A stretch of DNA of 64,000 bases. Source: Novosphingobium fuchskuhlense (GTDB lineage: Bacteria > Pseudomonadota > Alphaproteobacteria > Sphingomonadales > Sphingomonadaceae). Of this stretch, positions 47,854 through 58,379 are shown one piece after another. Each line of letters starts with the position of its first letter. Within the stretch, counting starts at the first letter, position 1. The stretch covers positions 248,001-312,000 of the forward strand of contig NZ_KQ954246.1 of the NCBI RefSeq assembly GCF_001519075.1. The letters run 5' to 3'. The position numbers and the translations under genes are program-made. Below the pieces are notes generated by a model that was given only the letters and a program-made list of their open reading frames with translations, was not told the DNA's origin and did no database searches.

Positions 47854-48918
47854 ATGCTCTACGTTCTGGCGCACTGGCTGCACTTTGAAGGCATCGCCAA
47901 TCTCATCCGTTACCAGTCGTTCCGCTCGGGTGCCGCGCTGCTTACCGCGCTGACCATCGGCCTGATCATCGGCCCCCGCTTCATCAACATGCTGCGCGTG
48001 CGCCAGGGAAAGGGCCAGCCGATCCGCGCCGACGGGCCGCAATCGCACCTTGCCAAGCGCGGCACGCCGACGATGGGCGGGCTGATGATCGTGATCAGCC
48101 TCGCGATCTCGCTGATGCTGTGGATGGACCTGACCAGCAATTTCGTATGGGCCTGCCTGCTCGTCACGCTGGGCTTCGGCCTGATCGGCTTTCTTGACGA
48201 TTACGCCAAGGTCACCAAGTACGCCCATGCCGGCCTTTCCGCACGGATCCGGCTGCTGGCCGAGTTTGCCGTGGCGGGCCTTGCCCTGTCGCTGGTGGTC
48301 ACGGACACCAACCTCTACCTGCCGGTGTTCAGCAATCTCTATGTGCCCATGGGCCCTGCCTACTACCTCTTCGCCGCCTTCGTCATCGTCGGCGCGGGCA
48401 ATGCGGTGAACCTTACCGACGGGCTCGACGGCCTTGCCACCATGCCGGTGATCATCGCGGCGGGGACCTTCGCGATCATCGCCTACCTCGCAGGGCGCGT
48501 GGACTATGCGCATTATCTCGGCATCCAGCACGTGCCGCGCGCGGGCGAGCTTTCGATCTTCTGCGGGGCGGTGATGGGGGCGGGCCTGGCGTTCCTCTGG
48601 TTCAACGCGCCGCCGGCCGCCGTGTTCATGGGCGATACCGGCAGCCTTGCGCTCGGGGGAACGCTCGGCGTGATCGCCGTCTCGATCCACCACGAGATCG
48701 TGCTCGGCATCGTCGGCGGGCTCTTCGTGATGGAGGCGGTCTCGGTCATCGTGCAGGTCTTCGTCTACAAGCGCACGGGCAAGCGCGTATTCCGCATGGC
48801 GCCGATCCACCACCATTTCGAGCAACTGGGCTGGAAGGAATCGACTGTCGTCATCCGCTTCTGGATCGTCTCGATCGTGCTCGCGCTGATCGGGCTCGCC
48901 ACGCTCAAGGTGCGATAA
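47854..48918 (+). CDS. mraY: Phospho-MurNAc-pentapeptide transferase MraY
   Basis: Polytopic enzyme (354 residues, ten predicted helices) that transfers phospho-MurNAc-pentapeptide to undecaprenyl phosphate, making lipid I. Conserved sites are [20 protein letters not shown] (Asp pair), [13 protein letters not shown] and the C-terminal [11 protein letters not shown] motif. ATG directly follows the murF stop. Confidence 0.96.
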   Translation: MLYVLAHWLHFEGIANLIRYQSFRSGAALLTALTIGLIIGPRFINMLRVRQGKGQPIRADGPQSHLAKRGTPTMGGLMIVISLAISLMLWMDLTSNFVWACLLVTLGFGLIGFLDDYAKVTKYAHAGLSARIRLLAEFAVAGLALSLVVTDTNLYLPVFSNLYVPMGPAYYLFAAFVIVGAGNAVNLTDGLDGLATMPVIIAAGTFAIIAYLAGRVDYAHYLGIQHVPRAGELSIFCGAVMGAGLAFLWFNAPPAAVFMGDTGSLALGGTLGVIAVSIHHEIVLGIVGGLFVMEAVSVIVQVFVYKRTGKRVFRMAPIHHHFEQLGWKESTVVIRFWIVSIVLALIGLATLKVR

Positions 48919-48926
48919 GCGCGCGG

Positions 48927-50237
48927 ATGATCACGTCCCCTGCCTTTGCCGGCAAACGCTATGCCGTCCTAGGGCTCGCCCGGTCGGGGCTGGCCAGCGT
49001 CGATACGCTGCTGGCGAGCGGGGCCGACGTGACGGCATGGGACGGACGCGAGGATGCCCGCGCGGCGGTGGAAGGCCGGGCCACCATCGCCGACCCGCTG
49101 ACCATCGATCTCACCGGCTTCGACGGCGTCGTCGTTTCCCCCGGCGTGCCGCTGAACCGCCATCCGATCGCTGCCCACGCTGGCAGCTTCGATGTGCCGA
49201 TCATCGGTGATATCGAGCTTTTCGCGCAGGCCCGCGCCAGCCTGCCGCCACACAAGGTCGTCGCCATCACCGGCACCAACGGCAAATCGACCACCACCAG
49301 CCTCGTCCACCACATCGTCCGGGCCGCCGGCCTGCCGACCGAGATGGGCGGCAATATCGGCCTGCCCATCCTCGGCCAGCCGCCGCTGCCCGAAGGCGGG
49401 GTCTATGTGCTCGAACTGTCGAGCTACCAGATCGACCTCACCTACAGCCTTCACGCCGATCTCGCCGCCTTCATCAATCTCAGCCCCGATCACCTTGATC
49501 GCTACGATGGCTATGAAGGCTACGCCGCCTCCAAGGCCCGCCTGTTCCAGATGCAGCAGGCGGGGCAATTCGCCGTGTTCGGCTGCGGCGACGAGGACAC
49601 CCGGCGCATCGCGGCGGAGATCGCCATGCAGCGCCCTGCCGGCGATGTCGCGGTGGTCGATCCTGCCGCGCTGACGGGGCAGGCGGACTGGCCTTCGCTG
49701 CAGGGCCCCCACAATCTCCAGAACGCTGCCATCGCGGTCGCCATCGCCCAGCGCCTCGGCATTGCCGAGCCCGTGTGGCGCGCGGCGCTCGCCAGCTTCG
49801 TCGGCCTGCCGCACCGCATGGAGCGCGTTGGCGAGGCGAACGGCGTGCTCTTCATCAACGACAGCAAGGCGACCAACCCCGCTTCCACCGCGCCCGCACT
49901 GGGCGCCTGGCCGCGCGTCCACTGGATCCTCGGCGGCCTGCCCAAGAGCGACGACCTCGACGCCTGCGCCCCTTATTTCAGCCATGTCGTGCAGGCCTAC
50001 ACCATCGGCGAGGCTGGCCCGCGCTTTGCGGATATTCTCGAACCGCTGATGCCCGTCCAGCGTAGCGAAATGCTCTGCGATGCGGTGCGTCAGGCGATGG
50101 ATGCGGCTGAGCCGGGCGATGTCGTGATGCTCTCGCCTGCCTGCGCCAGCTTTGATCAGTTCCGCGATTTCGAGGCGCGCGGCGATGCCTTCCGTCAGAT
50201 CGTCACCGCGCTGATCGAGGAAAGGAAAAGCGCATGA
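48927..50237 (+). CDS. murD: UDP-MurNAc-L-Ala--D-Glu ligase MurD
   Basis: Adds D-glutamate to UDP-MurNAc-L-Ala. It has 436 residues. The N-terminal UMP-binding domain opens GKRYAVLGLARSGLASVDTL; the ATP loop is AITGTNGKSTTTSLV, with LELSSYQID and NLSPDHLDRY. The catalytic C-terminal domain carries FINDSKATNPAS. ATG 48927 comes 8 bases after mraY, one of the few non-overlapping junctions in the cluster. Confidence 0.95.
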   Translation: MITSPAFAGKRYAVLGLARSGLASVDTLLASGADVTAWDGREDARAAVEGRATIADPLTIDLTGFDGVVVSPGVPLNRHPIAAHAGSFDVPIIGDIELFAQARASLPPHKVVAITGTNGKSTTTSLVHHIVRAAGLPTEMGGNIGLPILGQPPLPEGGVYVLELSSYQIDLTYSLHADLAAFINLSPDHLDRYDGYEGYAASKARLFQMQQAGQFAVFGCGDEDTRRIAAEIAMQRPAGDVAVVDPAALTGQADWPSLQGPHNLQNAAIAVAIAQRLGIAEPVWRAALASFVGLPHRMERVGEANGVLFINDSKATNPASTAPALGAWPRVHWILGGLPKSDDLDACAPYFSHVVQAYTIGEAGPRFADILEPLMPVQRSEMLCDAVRQAMDAAEPGDVVMLSPACASFDQFRDFEARGDAFRQIVTALIEERKSA

Positions 50238-51466
50238 GCGTGGTCCAGCCCACCCGCCAGGTCGCCACCCCGCTTCCCGGCGGCGGCGTGCGCATCGCGC
50301 CGCGCACCAATCGCTATCGCCGCACCCGCCGCAGCGAACTCCTCATCTGGTGGCGCGAGATCGACCGCGTGCTGCTCGCGCTCGTGCTCATGCTTATCAC
50401 AGTCGGCACGGTGGCGGTCGCCGCCGCGTCGCCGGCCAGCGCGCACCGCCTTTCGACGCCGGACAAGGCGCTCGGCGATCTTTACTTTTTCTGGATCCAC
50501 TTGCGCTGGCTCACGGTCGGGCTGCTGGCCATGTTCGTGGCCTCGCTCCTGCCAAAGGAGACGACGCGCCGGCTTGCGATCATCCTGGCCGCGGCCATGC
50601 TGGTCGCGCTCGTCCTCGTCCCGGTGCTCGGCAACGAAGTGAAAGGCGCCAAGCGCTGGCTGTGGATCGGCTTCAGCCTGCAGCCGTCCGAGTTTCTCAA
50701 GCCCGGCTTCGCGATCGCCGTGGCGTGGATCCTCTCGTGGCGGGTGCGCGATCCCAATCTCCCGGTGATCCCGATCACGTTCGGCGTGATGGGCCTGATC
50801 GCCGTTCTGCTCATGGCGCAGCCCGATTTCGGCTCGACCGTGCTGTTCGGCGGGGTGTGGTTCGTGCTCGTACTGCTCTCGGGTCTCAGCCTTAACAGGA
50901 TCGGTGTCTACGGGGCGGTCGGTGTCGTCGGCGTCGTCCTTGCCTACTTCTTCTATCCCAACGCCACCCACCGCATCGATGCGTTCCTTTCGGGCGGCAG
51001 CGAGTTCGATCAGGTGGACCTTGCCATGCGCACGCTTGTCAGCGGCGGGTGGAGCGGGACGGGGCTCTGGCTCGGCAGCCGCAAGATGGCACTGCCCGAG
51101 GCGCACACCGACTACATCTTCTCGGTGATCGGCGAAGAATTCGGCCTCATCGCCTGCGCGGTGATCGTGCTGCTCTACTGCGCCATCGTGATCCGCGTGA
51201 TGCTGCGCCTGGCGGATGAGGAAGACCTGTTTACCGTGCTCGCCGCTGCCGGACTTACCGCGCAGCTGGCGGGGCAGGCCTTCATCAACATCCTCGTCAA
51301 CCTCCAGCTCTTCCCCTCCAAGGGCATGACGCTGCCGCTCATCAGCTATGGCGGTTCCTCGACTATCGCGCTGCTGCTCGGCGCCGGGTTCCTCCTCGCC
51401 ATCACGCGCCGCAATCCCTATCTCTCGCGCGAGACGCCAGTCCTGAGGGAGCTCGTGCGGACATGA
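50234..51466 (+). CDS. ftsW: Septal glycosyltransferase FtsW
   Basis: SEDS-family polymerase (410 residues, ten membrane helices) that makes septal glycan strands with FtsI. The N-terminal 50 residues are basic and cytoplasmic (RIAPRTNRYRRTRR). KGAKRWLWIG and QPSEFLKP mark the conserved loop, and TDYIFSVIGEEFGLI and SYGGSSTIALLLG are family motifs. ATG overlaps the murD stop; the TGA overlaps the murG ATG. Confidence 0.95.
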   Translation: MSVVQPTRQVATPLPGGGVRIAPRTNRYRRTRRSELLIWWREIDRVLLALVLMLITVGTVAVAAASPASAHRLSTPDKALGDLYFFWIHLRWLTVGLLAMFVASLLPKETTRRLAIILAAAMLVALVLVPVLGNEVKGAKRWLWIGFSLQPSEFLKPGFAIAVAWILSWRVRDPNLPVIPITFGVMGLIAVLLMAQPDFGSTVLFGGVWFVLVLLSGLSLNRIGVYGAVGVVGVVLAYFFYPNATHRIDAFLSGGSEFDQVDLAMRTLVSGGWSGTGLWLGSRKMALPEAHTDYIFSVIGEEFGLIACAVIVLLYCAIVIRVMLRLADEEDLFTVLAAAGLTAQLAGQAFINILVNLQLFPSKGMTLPLISYGGSSTIALLLGAGFLLAITRRNPYLSRETPVLRELVRT

Positions 51467-52656
51467 TACACCACACCCCCGGCGTGTCGCGCCACTTCGT
51501 TCTCGCCGCGGGCGGCACGGGCGGGCACCTGCTGCCCGCCTTTGCGCTGGCGGCCGAGCTTGACCGGCGCGGGCACCACGTCGCCCTCGTCACCGACGAG
51601 CGCGGCGCGAAGATCCCCGGCAAACCCTCGTTCCTCCCCGCGCACGTCCTGCCCGCCGGGCGGCTCGGCAAGAACCCCGTCGCGCTCGCCAAGGGCCTCG
51701 CCGCGATCTGGCGCGGCCGCGCGATGGCGCTGCGCCTGTTCGAAAGTTTCCAGCCGGCCTGCGTCGTGGGGTTCGGCGGCTATCCCGCGCTGCCCGCGCT
51801 GCTGGCTGCCCGCGCGGCCCGCATCCCCACGGTGATCCACGAACAGAACGCCGTCCTCGGCCGGGTCAACCGCTTCCTCGCCAAGGGCGCCACGGCCATC
51901 GCCACGGCCTACGGTGAGGTCGAGCGGCTCGATCCCAAGCTGTGGGGCAAGGTCCACCGCGTCGGCAACCCGGTCCGCGCGGAAGTCCTTGCGCTGCGCG
52001 GTGAAGCCTTCCCCGAATTCACCGAAGACAGTCTGTTCCGCGTGCTGATCACTGGCGGCAGCCAGGGGGCCTCGATCCTTTCGGAAGTGGTGCCCGATGG
52101 CCTTGCCATGCTGCCGCCCGCGCTGCGCCACCGCCTGCAGGTGACGCAGCAGTGCCGGCCCGAGGACATCGAGGCCGTGCGCGCCCGCTATGCCGGCCAC
52201 CAGATCCCGGCGGAGCTCGGCACCTATTTCGAGGACATGGCGACCCGGCTCGCCGATACGCACCTGTTCATCGGCCGCTCCGGCGCCTCGACCATTGCCG
52301 AACTGACCGCTGTCGGTCGTCCGGCGATCCTCGTGCCGCTGCCCATCGCGACCGACGACCATCAGGCCGTCAACGCGCGCGAGATGGTCAAGGCCGGCGG
52401 CGCCCGTGCGATCCGCCAATCGGGCTTCACCCCCAAGGAACTCGCCAAGCAGATCCAGACGATGGCGCTCAATCCGATGACGCTCGCCAATGCCGCCCAT
52501 GCCGCGTGGAACTGCGGCCTGCCCAATGCGGTCAAGGACCTTGCCGATCTGGTCGAGGGCTTCGGCGGCGTGCCGCTGATGGACGTGATCCGCGCGCAGG
52601 GCATGCAGGCCGCGCCTTCCACCCGCGAGGCACTTGCAAAGGAATCCGCCGAATGA
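51463..52656 (+). CDS. murG: Lipid II synthase MurG
   Basis: Peripheral inner-membrane GT28 enzyme that adds GlcNAc to lipid I. It has 397 residues. [13 protein letters not shown] is the G-loop, [14 protein letters not shown] and [12 protein letters not shown] are conserved, and [25 protein letters not shown] is the UDP-sugar site. ATG overlaps ftsW by four bases, and its stop overlaps murC. Confidence 0.96.
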   Translation: MIHHTPGVSRHFVLAAGGTGGHLLPAFALAAELDRRGHHVALVTDERGAKIPGKPSFLPAHVLPAGRLGKNPVALAKGLAAIWRGRAMALRLFESFQPACVVGFGGYPALPALLAARAARIPTVIHEQNAVLGRVNRFLAKGATAIATAYGEVERLDPKLWGKVHRVGNPVRAEVLALRGEAFPEFTEDSLFRVLITGGSQGASILSEVVPDGLAMLPPALRHRLQVTQQCRPEDIEAVRARYAGHQIPAELGTYFEDMATRLADTHLFIGRSGASTIAELTAVGRPAILVPLPIATDDHQAVNAREMVKAGGARAIRQSGFTPKELAKQIQTMALNPMTLANAAHAAWNCGLPNAVKDLADLVEGFGGVPLMDVIRAQGMQAAPSTREALAKESAE

Positions 52657-54080
52657 AGGGCGTCGGTACTGAAATCGGCACGATCCACTTTGTCGGTATC
52701 GGCGGCATCGGCATGTCCGGCATTGCCGAAGTGATGCACAACATGGGCTACAGCGTGCAGGGCTCCGACATGGCGGAAAGCTATGTCGTCGATGGCCTGC
52801 GCCAGCGCGGCATCGCGGTGATGATCGGCCAGCGCGCGGAAAACGTTGCGGGCGCCGCCGTCGTCGTGACCTCCACCGCGGTGAAGCGCGACAATCCCGA
52901 AGTCGTCGCCGCATTGGAAGCGCGCGTCCCTGTGGTGCGCCGCGCGGAGATGCTGGCCGAACTGATGCGCCTCAAGAACACCGTGGCGGTGGCGGGCACG
53001 CACGGCAAGACGACCACCACCTCGATGATCGCGTGCCTGCTTGATGCCGGCGGGATCGATCCCACCGTGATCAACGGCGGCATCATCAATTCCTACGGCT
53101 CCAACGCGCGGCTGGGCGACAGCGAGTGGATGGTGGTCGAGGCCGACGAGAGCGACGGCTCGTTCCTGCGGCTCGATGGTACGCTCGCGGTCGTCACCAA
53201 CATCGACCCCGAGCATCTCGATCACTACGGATCGTTCGACAAGGTGAAATCCGCCTTCGTCGAGTTCATCGAGAACGTGCCATTCTACGGCGCGGCCATG
53301 CTGTGCATCGATCATCCCGAAGTGCAGGCGATCATCCCCAAGGTGCGTGATCGCCGCGTGGTGACGTACGGTTTCTCTGCGCAGGCCGACGTGCGCGGCG
53401 AGGCCGTCACCCCCATCCCGGGCGGCAACCGCTTCACCGCCGTGCTGCGCCAGCGCGACGGCAGCTTCCGGCGCATCGAGGGTATCGAGCTCCCCATGCC
53501 CGGCCGCCATAACGTGCAGAACGCCTTGGCCGCCGTTGCCGTCGCGGTGGAGATGGGCGTTTCGAAAGAGCTGATCCGCACCGGCTTCGCCAAGTTCGGC
53601 GGGGTCAAGCGCCGCTTCACCAAGGTAGGCGAAGTGGACGGCGTAACAGTCATCGACGACTACGGCCACCACCCGGTCGAGATTCGCGCCGTCCTCGCCG
53701 CGGCGCGCGAGGGCGTGCCCACCGAAGGTCAGGGAGGCCGCGTCATCGCCGTCGTCCAGCCGCACCGCTTCACGCGCCTGCGCGATCACATGGAAGACTT
53801 CCAGGGCGCCTTCAACGATGCCGATATCGTCTATGCCGCGCCGGTCTACCCGGCGGGCGAGCAGCCGATCGAGGGCGTTGACAGCGCCGCGATGGTTGAA
53901 GGCATCAAGGCGCGGGGCCACCGCTCGGCGCACCTGATCGCGGGCGCGGACGCGTTGGCGGCGGAACTCGCCGGCGTGGTCCAGCCGGGCGACATGGTCG
54001 TCTGCCTCGGCGCGGGCGATATCACCAAGTGGGCGGCGGGCCTTGCCGGCGCGATTGCCCAGCAGCGGGGGGCGGCGTGA
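52653..54080 (+). CDS. murC: UDP-MurNAc--L-alanine ligase MurC
   Basis: First peptide ligase of wall precursor synthesis. It has 475 residues. [17 protein letters not shown] starts the UMP-binding domain, [15 protein letters not shown] is the ATP loop, and [11 protein letters not shown] and [10 protein letters not shown] complete the active site. ATG 52653 overlaps the murG stop; the stop overlaps the murB GTG. Confidence 0.96.
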   Translation: MKGVGTEIGTIHFVGIGGIGMSGIAEVMHNMGYSVQGSDMAESYVVDGLRQRGIAVMIGQRAENVAGAAVVVTSTAVKRDNPEVVAALEARVPVVRRAEMLAELMRLKNTVAVAGTHGKTTTTSMIACLLDAGGIDPTVINGGIINSYGSNARLGDSEWMVVEADESDGSFLRLDGTLAVVTNIDPEHLDHYGSFDKVKSAFVEFIENVPFYGAAMLCIDHPEVQAIIPKVRDRRVVTYGFSAQADVRGEAVTPIPGGNRFTAVLRQRDGSFRRIEGIELPMPGRHNVQNALAAVAVAVEMGVSKELIRTGFAKFGGVKRRFTKVGEVDGVTVIDDYGHHPVEIRAVLAAAREGVPTEGQGGRVIAVVQPHRFTRLRDHMEDFQGAFNDADIVYAAPVYPAGEQPIEGVDSAAMVEGIKARGHRSAHLIAGADALAAELAGVVQPGDMVVCLGAGDITKWAAGLAGAIAQQRGAA

Positions 54081-54973
54081 CCACGCTGACGGCACTTCCT
54101 CCTGTTCGCGGCAAGCTGACGCCCGATGCCCCGCTCGCGCCGCTGGTCTGGTTCAAGTCCGGCGGCACGGCGCAGTGGCTGTTCGAGCCGAAGGACCTGG
54201 CCGATCTGCAGGATTTCCTCGCCGGTCTCGCGCCCGAGGTCCCCGTCATGGCGCTCGGCCTCGGCTCCAACCTGATCGTCCGCGATGGCGGCGTCCCCGG
54301 CGTCGTTGTCCGCCTCGGCAAGGCGTTCGCCAAGGTCGAGAAGGTAGACGAGACCACCCTCAACTGCGGCGGCGGGGCGAGCGGCATCCTCGTCTCCTCC
54401 ACCGCACGTGATAGCGGCATCGCCGGCCTCGAATTCCTCCGCTCGATCCCCGGCACCGTCGGTGGCTTCGTGCGCATGAACGGCGGCGCCTATGGCCGCG
54501 AGGTCAAGGACGTGCTGATCGATTGCGACGTCGTGATCCGCTCGGGCGAGATCGCCACGCTGCCGCTGTCGGAACTCGGCTACACCTATCGCCATTCGGA
54601 TCTCGTCGACGGGTGCGTGGTCGTCGCCGCCCGCTTTCGCGGCCATCCGGGCGAACCCGCCGCCATTCAGGCCGAGATGGACCGCATCAGCGCCGCGCGC
54701 GAGGCCAGCCAGCCGCTGCGCAGCAAGACCGGCGGTTCCACCTTCAAGAACCCGGATGGCGGGAAGGCGTGGGAACTGGTCGACAAGGCCGGTTGCCGGG
54801 GGCTGACGCTGGGCGGCGCGCAGGTCAGCGAAAAGCACACCAATTTCCTCATCAACACCGGCGAAGCCACCAGCGCCGAGATCGAAGCGCTGGGCGAGGA
54901 AGTCCGCCGCCGCGTGAAGGAGCAGTCGGGCGTGGAGCTCCAGTGGGAAATTCAGCGAGTAGGCCGGTCATGA
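54077..54973 (+). CDS. murB: UDP-N-acetylenolpyruvylglucosamine reductase MurB
   Basis: FAD enzyme that reduces the enolpyruvyl group to make UDP-MurNAc. It has 298 residues. [12 protein letters not shown] and [15 protein letters not shown] bind [21 protein letters not shown] is central, and [12 protein letters not shown] and [16 protein letters not shown] form the catalytic end. GTG overlaps the murC stop and the TGA overlaps the ddl ATG. Confidence 0.95.
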   Translation: MTTLTALPPVRGKLTPDAPLAPLVWFKSGGTAQWLFEPKDLADLQDFLAGLAPEVPVMALGLGSNLIVRDGGVPGVVVRLGKAFAKVEKVDETTLNCGGGASGILVSSTARDSGIAGLEFLRSIPGTVGGFVRMNGGAYGREVKDVLIDCDVVIRSGEIATLPLSELGYTYRHSDLVDGCVVVAARFRGHPGEPAAIQAEMDRISAAREASQPLRSKTGGSTFKNPDGGKAWELVDKAGCRGLTLGGAQVSEKHTNFLINTGEATSAEIEALGEEVRRRVKEQSGVELQWEIQRVGRS

Positions 54974-55914
54974 CGCTCCCCAAACTCCACATCGCCGTCC
55001 TCATGGGCGGCTGGTCGAGCGAGCGCCCCGTGTCGCTCATGTCCGGCAATGGCGTCGCCGATGCGCTGGAGGCCAAGGGCCACCGCGTCACCCGCATCGA
55101 CATGGGCCGCGATGTGGCGCAGCGCCTTGCCGAAGCCGCGCCCGATGTCGTGTTCAACGCGCTCCACGGTACGCCGGGGGAGGATGGCACCGTGCAGGGC
55201 CTGATGGACCTGATGGGCTTCACCTACACGCACTCCGGCCTCGCCACCTCGGTCATTGCCATCGACAAGCAGCTGACCAAGCAGGCGCTGGTGCCCCACG
55301 GCATCCCCATGCCCGGTGGGCGCATCGTGCGCAGCGAAGAGCTGTTCGCGCGCGATCCCCTGCCGCGCCCTTATGTGCTGAAGCCGGTCAACGAAGGCTC
55401 CTCGGTCGGCGTTGCCATCGTGACCAAGGACGGCAACTATGGCGATCCGATCAGCCGCGATGCCATCGGCCCGTGGCAGGAATTCGACGAACTCCTCGCC
55501 GAACCGTTCATCCGCGGCCGCGAACTGACCACCGCAGTGCTGGTCGACAAGGCGCTCCTCGTCACCGAACTGCGCCCCAAGTCCGGCTTCTACGATTTCG
55601 ACGCCAAGTATACCGATGGCATGACCGACCATATCTGCCCGGCGGAGATCCCCGACGAGATCGCCGAGGCCTGCAAGGACATCGCGCTGCGCGCCCATCA
55701 GCTCCTCGGCTGCCGTGGCACCAGCCGCAGCGATTTCCGCTGGGATGACGAGCAGGGCGTTGAAGGTCTGTTCCTGCTCGAGGTGAACACCCAGCCGGGC
55801 ATGACCCCGCTCAGCCTCGTGCCTGAACAGGCGCGCGCGCTCGGCATGGACTATGGCGATCTGGTCGAGGCGATTGTCGCCGATGCGCTCGCCCATGCGC
55901 AGAAGGAGGCCTGA
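54970..55914 (+). CDS. ddl: D-alanine--D-alanine ligase
   Basis: ATP-grasp enzyme that makes the D-Ala-D-Ala dipeptide for MurF. It has 314 residues. LMGGWSSERPVSLMSG opens the N-terminal domain, LHGTPGEDGTVQGL and VLKPVNEGSSVGVAI are conserved, and RSDFRWDD and LEVNTQPGMTPLSLVPEQA hold the Mg-binding residues. ATG 54970 overlaps the murB stop. Confidence 0.96.
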   Translation: MTLPKLHIAVLMGGWSSERPVSLMSGNGVADALEAKGHRVTRIDMGRDVAQRLAEAAPDVVFNALHGTPGEDGTVQGLMDLMGFTYTHSGLATSVIAIDKQLTKQALVPHGIPMPGGRIVRSEELFARDPLPRPYVLKPVNEGSSVGVAIVTKDGNYGDPISRDAIGPWQEFDELLAEPFIRGRELTTAVLVDKALLVTELRPKSGFYDFDAKYTDGMTDHICPAEIPDEIAEACKDIALRAHQLLGCRGTSRSDFRWDDEQGVEGLFLLEVNTQPGMTPLSLVPEQARALGMDYGDLVEAIVADALAHAQKEA

Positions 55915-55917
55915 GCC

Positions 55918-56943
55918 ATGGCGCAGACCATTCGCCGGGGCGGCAAGGCGGTGCGGCGGGCCGCTGCGGCCAGCGGCACCAAGCGCAAGGTGACCGCCGC
56001 GCGGCGCCAGACCGGCTCGGCGATCGACCAGATCATGCAGTGGATGCCTTTCGGCGAGGAAACGCTGCACCGCATCCTGATGGCCGTCATCCTCGGCGGC
56101 GCGGCGGTGCTCGCGTGGGTTGTCGCCAGCATGGCCGGCGTTCCCCAGTTGGCCGAGGCTGAGATGGCTCTCGTCGCCGCGAAATCCGGCTTCGAGGTCA
56201 AGCGCGTCGAAGTGCGCGGCGTCAACCGCATGAACGAACTCAAGATCTACGAGAAGGTGCTGGGCCAGCGCGATCAGGCCATGCCCCGGCTCGATATCGC
56301 TGCCTTGCGTGACGATCTGCTCCAGCTTTCGTGGGTGAAGGATGCCCGCGTCTCGCGCCAGCTGCCCGATACCCTGGTGGTCGACGTGATCGAGCGCAGC
56401 CCCCACGCGGTCCTGCGCCGCGATGGCAAGCTCACACTGATCGACGAGACCGGCCATCCACTTGAAGCGGTCAGCCCGGCCAAGGCCAAAGGGCTGCTGG
56501 TGCTCTCCGGCAATGGCGCGGAAGCGCGCGTGCCCGATCTTGTCCACTTGCTCGACGCTGCCCCCGCGCTGCGCCCGCAGGTGGCCGAGGCCGAATGGAT
56601 CGGCAACCGCCGCTGGAACCTCACCTTCAAGACCCGCCAGGTCCTTGCGCTGCCCGAAGGCGAGGAGCAGTCGGCCAGCGCACTGCTCACCTTTGCCCGG
56701 ATGGACGGGGTCGACCGGCTGCTCGGCGGCACGGTGGCCAGCTTCGACATGCGCAGCGCCGACCGCATCTACATGCGCGTGCCCGGCCGCGCCGATGCCG
56801 TCGCCGCCTCCGCGCGTGCCGAGGCCAGTGCCAAGGCCAGTGCCAAGGCCAATGCCGCCGCCGCCAAGACCGAGGCCGCGCGTGCTGCCGTCGCTTCCGC
56901 CACGCCCGGCAAGGCTCCCAGCGCCAAGACCGCGCAGGATTGA
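55918..56943 (+). CDS. ftsQ: Division protein FtsQ
   Basis: Bitopic scaffold of the divisome, 341 residues. The N-terminus is strongly basic (IRRGGKAVRRAAAASGTKRK), and the helix is at about 57-77 (ILMAVILGGAAVLAWVV). The POTRA domain begins FEVKRVEVRGVNRMNEL, followed by the FtsQ domain with SWVKDARVSRQLPDTLVVDV. The last 45 or so residues are an Ala/Lys-rich low-complexity tail (a 12-base unit repeated at 56824-56847). Three bases after ddl. Confidence 0.92.
   Translation: MAQTIRRGGKAVRRAAAASGTKRKVTAARRQTGSAIDQIMQWMPFGEETLHRILMAVILGGAAVLAWVVASMAGVPQLAEAEMALVAAKSGFEVKRVEVRGVNRMNELKIYEKVLGQRDQAMPRLDIAALRDDLLQLSWVKDARVSRQLPDTLVVDVIERSPHAVLRRDGKLTLIDETGHPLEAVSPAKAKGLLVLSGNGAEARVPDLVHLLDAAPALRPQVAEAEWIGNRRWNLTFKTRQVLALPEGEEQSASALLTFARMDGVDRLLGGTVASFDMRSADRIYMRVPGRADAVAASARAEASAKASAKANAAAAKTEAARAAVASATPGKAPSAKTAQD
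56824..56847 (+). repeat. 12-bp in-frame tandem repeat in ftsQ tail
   Basis: GCCAGTGCCAAG occurs twice in tandem, then degenerates, encoding repeated Ala-Ser-Ala-Lys. Same kind of tail as FtsL. Confidence 0.85.
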
Positions 56944-56953
56944 TCGTTCGGCC

Positions 56954-58237
56954 ATGGCAGCTCCGCGCATCACCAAGGTCTTTGCCGCCGTCAATCTCGG
57001 CTCGTTCCGGGTATCGGCGATCATCGCCGGGCTCACCGAGCAGGGCGAGATGGTTGTCATGGGATCGGGCCACCGCCAGTCGCAGGGGATCAAGCGCGGC
57101 TACGTGACCGATATGGTCGCCGCGACCCATTCGGTGCGCGATGCCATCGAGCGGGCCGAGAAGATGGCGAATGCGAGCGTGCAGAGCGTGTGGATCGGCT
57201 GCTCGGGCGCGGGGCTTGCCAGCACCACGGCCAAGGTCGAGGTCGAGATCGGCGGGCGGCGGATCGAAAGCGACGATATCGAGCACCTGTTGATCGCCGG
57301 ACGCGAGGTGATCCAGCCCGATGGCCGCACCGTGCTCCACGCCCAGCCCGCGCACTATACGCTCGATGGCGCGGACGGCGTGCCCAACCCCAAGGGCCTC
57401 CACGCCGAGCGCCTTGCGGTCGATATCCACGTCATGCTGGCGGACGGCGCGCCGGTGCGCAACCTCAAGGAAACCGTCGAGAACGCGCACCTGCGGGTCG
57501 AGGCGGTCGTCGGTTCGCCCATCGCGGCGGGGCACGCCTGTCTGTCCGCCGAGGAACGCGAACTGGGCGTCGCGCTCATCGAATTCGGCGCCGAGGTGAC
57601 CACCGTCTCGATCTACTTCGGCGGCATCATGCTCGGCATGCAGGCGATTGCCTTCGGCTCGGGCGACATCACCGATGCCATCGCCTCGGCCTTCGGCATC
57701 CGCCGCTATCAGGCCGAGCGTCTCAAGTGCATGGCGGGATCCGCCCTCGCAAGCCCCGCCGATCACCGCGAGATGGTGCCGGTCAGCGCACCCGGCGATC
57801 CCGAACAGGGCAGCCCCGTGGCGCGCCACGCCGACGATAAGAACCGCATCCCCCGCGCCGAACTCGTCTCGGTGATCACCCAGCAGCTCGGCGTGTTCAC
57901 CGACGAGGTCGGTCGCGCGCTCAAGGCCCTCGGTTTCAATGGCAAGCGCGGCCAGCAGGTCGTGCTCACGGGCGGCGGGGCGCAGTTGCCCGGCCTTGCC
58001 GACTATGCGCAGGCCGCACTTGGCCGCCCGGTGCGCATCGGCTCGCCGCCGACCATGCTGGGCCTGCCGCCGGGGCACGCCACGCCCAGTTCCTCCACGC
58101 TGGTCGGCCTGATGCTCTATGCCGCCGCCGATCCGGTCGATATCCGCAAGATCGGGCCCAGCTGGGGCCCTACGCAATCTTACAGCGGGCTGGGCCTGAT
58201 CCAGCGCATCTGGCACGCCATGAAAGACTATTTCTGA
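56954..58237 (+). CDS. ftsA: Division protein FtsA
   Basis: Actin-like ATPase that tethers FtsZ to the membrane. It has 427 residues. VNLGSFRVSAIIAG is the phosphate-1 motif, VALIEFGAEVTTVSIYFGG the phosphate-2 motif and VVLTGGGAQLPGL the adenosine motif. A C-terminal amphipathic helix (LIQRIWHAMKDYF) matches the membrane-targeting peptide. ATG 56954 comes 10 bases after ftsQ. Confidence 0.94.
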   Translation: MAAPRITKVFAAVNLGSFRVSAIIAGLTEQGEMVVMGSGHRQSQGIKRGYVTDMVAATHSVRDAIERAEKMANASVQSVWIGCSGAGLASTTAKVEVEIGGRRIESDDIEHLLIAGREVIQPDGRTVLHAQPAHYTLDGADGVPNPKGLHAERLAVDIHVMLADGAPVRNLKETVENAHLRVEAVVGSPIAAGHACLSAEERELGVALIEFGAEVTTVSIYFGGIMLGMQAIAFGSGDITDAIASAFGIRRYQAERLKCMAGSALASPADHREMVPVSAPGDPEQGSPVARHADDKNRIPRAELVSVITQQLGVFTDEVGRALKALGFNGKRGQQVVLTGGGAQLPGLADYAQAALGRPVRIGSPPTMLGLPPGHATPSSSTLVGLMLYAAADPVDIRKIGPSWGPTQSYSGLGLIQRIWHAMKDYF

Positions 58238-58379
58238 TGGTGGAGGGGCGTTTAGGGCCTCCTACTTGTGGAAAAACCTGTCGATGCTTTGATTCGGTGA
58301 AACGATCCGTGCCAAAGCAGACGTTACAATTTCCGGGGCTCCATTTCCGGCCCCCCGCAGACCCGCACCGGAGAGCGCT

